NCBI GenBank assembly: GCA_004151065.3
Contig: NWUY0300030019.1
Span: 32,774 to 42,845 of the forward strand
Source of the DNA: Larix sibirica
Taxonomy: Eukaryota > Streptophyta > Pinopsida > Pinales > Pinaceae
DNA length: 10,072 nt
Direction of reading: 5' to 3'
Part shown: positions 7,347 to 10,072 of the stretch, piece by piece
Numbering within the stretch: position 1 is the first letter of the stretch
Layout of the letters: each line of letters starts with the position of its first letter
Translations under genes and position numbers: made by a program
Notes under the pieces: model-generated
Database searches by the model: none
What the model saw: only the letters and a program-made list of their open reading frames with translations
Told to the model about the DNA's origin: nothing

Positions 7347-7461
7347 CAATTTTTACCCCTCATGGAGTTTTGTTCCTTGTTGAGCATTTCCTCATGAGAA
7401 TTGACCTTGCATGCATCAATTTTTATCATTCATCCAATTTTGTTCGTTGTTGGGGCACCTC
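7347..7461. repeat. Imperfect direct repeat with 70-bp period
   Basis: A segment beginning CAATTTTTA at 7347 recurs at 7417. The first 38 bases match at about 30 positions, including TTTTGTTC and TTGTTG at equal spacing. It lies where the LINE 5' region would be expected, and a third, weaker relative may begin near 7552. Confidence 0.5.
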
Positions 7462-8122
7462 TCCATCAAAGGGACTGTACATTCTTGTGGGTTTTCATCT
7501 TAGAAAAGTTGAGTTTTGTATTGCATTCCCTATGGGTGTAAAGAGAGCCTCAATTTTCTTCTTTCCCTGTGGAGTTGTCTATGGGAGATCAAGATTTAAC
7601 TCCAGGCCAATTGTATTCATGCCTTGAATATATTATGATGGCCCTGCTATTATAAATCCGCCCTGGAATTGTTGTTGTTTGACCCTTCTACCAGAAGTTG
7701 CCCCCAACACTTGATCTTGTTGCAATGTGTTGTAGATCCAACCAAGAATCGAACTACCTTGCCCATAACTTGAATGCGTGATCCCTTACTCAATTTTAAT
7801 GGTTAAATCGAGTATTAGAAAATGAGGAGTAAGGAAAATAGTAGATCTATTAACAACTTGTTTACCATCTTTCACCTCTACTCCCTTGTCTATCACATGT
7901 TTGTTGTTTCAGGGGTCATGGTGAATTGTTGTGGGATGGCTTAACCTTGTGGAATGTGTTGAATGGTTGAGAATGAGCTAGAGGGTTCTGGTCCTAGTGG
8001 AAATTTCCTAGCTCGAGGATAACATCTCAATGAAAAGAGTATATGCTGGACAACGAACTTATGGATGGATGGAACAATGTCCTTGCATAGTTAGTTGTTT
8101 GCGATATCTTCATTAAACATAA

Positions 8123-8164
8123 GCACTTAATTACTGTTTGACTGCACTTAATTGATGTTTGACT
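8123..8164. repeat. Two tandem 21-bp units followed by a small hairpin
   Basis: Units 8123-8143 and 8144-8164 (GCACTTAATT, two variable bases, TGTTTGACT) match at 19 of 21 positions. The second unit runs into TTGACTG-ATTT-CAGTCAA, an inverted repeat with a 7-bp stem and 4-base loop. No gene is adjacent. Confidence 0.6.
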
Positions 8165-8997
8165 GATTTCAGTCAATGGTTTATGAATGTTGAGATGAAT
8201 GAGTATGTATATATTGTTGTATCAAGTTGTTTATGAATATGAAAAACAACTATTCATATGTCTTTATAAATCTTGACATCATGTGTTCAACTGAATGTGG
8301 TAGTCCCGCCAATGGCTGCTAATGGCTAATAGTATGTAGCATTGCATGTTGTATTTTCATTGTAGTGTAATTGAGAAATTGCTCTTAGAGTTCCTTGAAT
8401 GCATTAAGGCCCTAGAGATACAGTGTAACCATGGAAAGATATAGGTTTCAATTTTCCCGCTAAAAGCCTGGTTTCATGGCCTGTAAGGAAGCTTGAAGTG
8501 GAAGGGATAGTTCTAAGTGTATTATCCTATCAAGCTTCTCATCCTGGTGAGATTCCAAGCAAAATCTACCAAGTGACATATCCTATGAAAATCCTGAAGT
8601 GGACAAGCCAGTGCCAATGGTAACGACTTAAGAGGTTTAAAGTCTTGTACAAGGGAAGCACCAATGAAATGAGTATGAGGTGTTCGATCTAAGTGTATCG
8701 ACTTAATATTTAAAGGCATGTTACTAGGAAGTGCGAAAGAACCATTAGACATAGTTCTTTGGGTTCCATGAAAAGGATCACACACGAATGCATCCAAAAT
8801 CCGAAGTTCAATAAAGGACTTTTAGAAGGTGTTTATCGGTAACTCTCCAAAAAGGAGCAAGCACAAAGCAACCCAATAATGTAACCCGATGCGTTAAAAA
8901 TCCTTATAAAGTTAGTATGCCATGATTCCAAAATTGTACATGCAAGCATGTTTTTGTTTTGATAAAGGTCAAGGACGAAGAAATAAAAAAGAGAATT

Positions 8998-9312
8998 TTG
9001 TGCCCCTTAGATTCGAAGGCTTACAGAGGTAGCTACGTAAGTGACAACCATTCGATTTACTTTGCTAGAATAAATCTATCCGTGATCAAGTGTAACTATA
9101 GCACCATAGAAAGGGAGGGACAAAAAATGTTGTATTCATTGCGGAAATTTAGGCACTACTTTATAGGAGGGCACTTCAAATTCTTCACAAACCATTTTGC
9201 ACTCAAGTACTTGGTAAACAAGTTGGTTTTGGATGGGTGTATCTATAGGTGGCTACTATTATTTCAGGAATTCGACTTTGAAGTGGCATGGAAGTTGGGA
9301 AGTGTTAGTCCT
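8998..9312 (+). pseudogene. Ty3/gypsy retrotransposon RNase H fragment, inactive
   Basis: A 118-codon open frame (8959-9315) carries a fragment of the RNase H that follows RT in Ty3/gypsy pol polyproteins. It shows SIYFARINLS (usually PIYFASRxLS), YSTIEREGQKMLYSLRKFRHY (usually TTEREGLAM-x-YS-x-KKFRHYL), FFTNHFALKYLVNK (usually FVDHQALLYLVNK) and RWLLLFQEFDFEV. The conserved Glu of EREG is present, but the Asp of VDH is Asn at residue 78. The first catalytic Asp region is missing, and the frame stops after WKLG before the usual ADHLSR end. No RT, integrase or LTR is seen next to it. The ATG at 8959 is not a real start, and the first 25 or so residues have no clear counterpart. Confidence 0.85.
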
Positions 9313-9315
9313 TGA

Positions 9316-10002
9316 GATGTTCCAAGGTTGTTTTGGAACTATGTCAGGGCATCAGTAAACTTGCACTTGTATTTGGATTTCATTGTTCAATGAACATGGA
9401 TATTTCTTCTACTTAATTTGCTTGAAGTACTAGATCAAGATCATGGAGACATGTAATATGATGAGCACGGATGGACATTATTCTTGATGCATCAGACAAC
9501 TAGTTTAATGTAAATGAAGAGTGAGTGAATGAATATAATGGAAATGAGGTACCTTAACAAGTAAATCTTATTTTCATAATGGAGAAAACATACCGAGCAA
9601 AGAGAATTTAGTAGTTCAATATGAAATATAATGACAAATACATAAATATTCCCATAGAAACAACATCTTTCAACTTGTGTAATATATGATGAATACTTCA
9701 CAACACATTAATAGGAAAAGAAAACAATCATCACATTAGTTGATCCAAATGTGGGACAAAAGATGCCTCGTGGACTTTCATTATATGCATCTGTGGAACA
9801 ATTACATGGACAGCATAAGATATGAAATAATAGAAGAGAGATGTATGACATATTGATATAACAAAATTTTTGAATCCACCTAGCTCAATTATGGCAATGC
9901 TAGATAACAATCTCTCATAGACCTTGATACAACAAAAATATGAGGAGTTATACTTCGATCATACAAAATGTTGATCCTTTGCTTGTGGTATTTATTCCTA
10001 TC
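9316..10002. other. A/T-rich stretch without recognisable content
   Basis: No domain is readable in any frame. The reading after the RNase H fragment does not continue into the rest of a gypsy pol. A minus-strand frame of 69 codons (9492-9701) is hydrophobic and A/T-driven and shows no family signature. Confidence 0.55.
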
Positions 10003-10072
10003 TTTTTTTTCCAAGGAAAAAAGCGTAATTTCATTTCATCAAAATCAAATTACATATTGTATAAAAGCTTCT
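10003..10072 (-). mobile_element. Possible 3' end of a second LINE, continuing past the right edge
   Basis: In the minus direction the sequence ends ...ATGAAATTACGC, a T-run, CCTTGG and then eight A's (10010-10003). This is the look of a plant LINE 3' terminus with a short poly(A) tail. The arrangement resembles the end of the main LINE near 1890-1930 (A/T-rich with a TTACA word, then a pyrimidine run). Only about 70 bases are available and no coding part lies inside the window, so this is an inference from composition and layout. Confidence 0.35.

Larger units (their letters stand above)
7201..8990. other. No recognisable gene; LINE 5' end and flank with short repeats
   Basis: No frame in this stretch shows a known domain. 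The longest frames are 104 codons on plus (7313-7627) and 91 codons on minus (8522-8797), and neither has recognisable motifs. The LINE 5' UTR or ORF1 N-terminus probably ends somewhere in the first few hundred bases, but the border cannot be placed. Direct repeats at 7301-7334 and 7347-7461 and a tandem repeat at 8123-8164 are listed separately. Confidence 0.5.

Noticed and set aside
7313-7627. Plus-strand open frame of 104 codons
   Set aside because: No domain is recognisable, the composition follows the local repeats, and it lies opposite the presumed 5' part of the LINE.
8775-8782. GGATCACA, matching the sequence at the LINE 3' border, as a possible target-site duplication
   Set aside because: Eight bases can match by chance, the flanks do not extend the match, and the distance from ORF1 is too large to place a LINE 5' end there with confidence.
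8522-8797. Minus-strand open frame of 91 codons
   Set aside because: No recognisable family, no supporting splice or promoter context, and a length expected by chance in 10 kb.
1-10072. A new defence, CRISPR or other organised genetic system
   Set aside because: No spaced identical repeats, no operon-like gene series and no intact coding region. All recognisable coding content belongs to known retroelement families.

Overview
The window looks like repeat-rich intergenic DNA from a plant nuclear genome, most likely a seed plant with a large, transposon-filled genome. Gymnosperm-like is possible, but the sequence alone does not prove it. I see no intact cellular gene, no bacterial-type operon, no CRISPR array and no RNA gene. 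What can be recognised is decayed retrotransposon sequence.

Layout. Positions 1-1786 are A/T-rich and non-coding, with short CATTTGCATT-like repeats and a perfect 16-bp palindrome. An 80-bp segment at 1787-1866 is a near-identical inverted copy of part of the LINE described next. From about 1887 to about 7200, on the minus strand, lies a nearly full-length but dead plant LINE (L1-like non-LTR retrotransposon). Read in its own direction it has: weak ORF1 remains; a clear ORF1 C-terminal tail whose stop overlaps the ORF2 start as ATGA; an APE-type endonuclease (6476-5770); a linker and reverse transcriptase (about 5390-4103); a post-RT connector (about 4080-3620); a zf-RVT zinc-binding segment (about 3280-3069); a plant-type C-terminal RNase H (about 2770-2363); and a probable 3' UTR ending near 1887 in a CA-rich tail preceded by an AATAAA hexamer. 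The coding frame changes several times and carries many stops. Catalytic residues are replaced in the RT (FFDA in place of FADD) and in the RNase H (three of four acidic positions).

From about 7200 to 8990 no gene is recognisable. There are short direct repeats, including a 70-bp-period pair that may belong to the LINE 5' region and a 2 x 21-bp tandem repeat. At 8998-9312 on the plus strand is an isolated fragment of a Ty3/gypsy RNase H domain with one catalytic Asp replaced by Asn. Positions 9316-10002 are A/T-rich without recognisable content. The last 70 bases resemble the antisense 3' end of another LINE (T-run, then T-rich sequence) that would continue beyond the right edge.

None of the parts work together as a living system. 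The window records layered retroelement insertions followed by point mutation, small tandem duplications and rearrangement. The most informative details are the 80-bp inverted copy beside the LINE 3' end, the in-frame 27-bp duplication in the endonuclease catalytic motif, the 16-bp triplication in the zinc-binding region, and the surviving ATGA coupling of ORF1 and ORF2.
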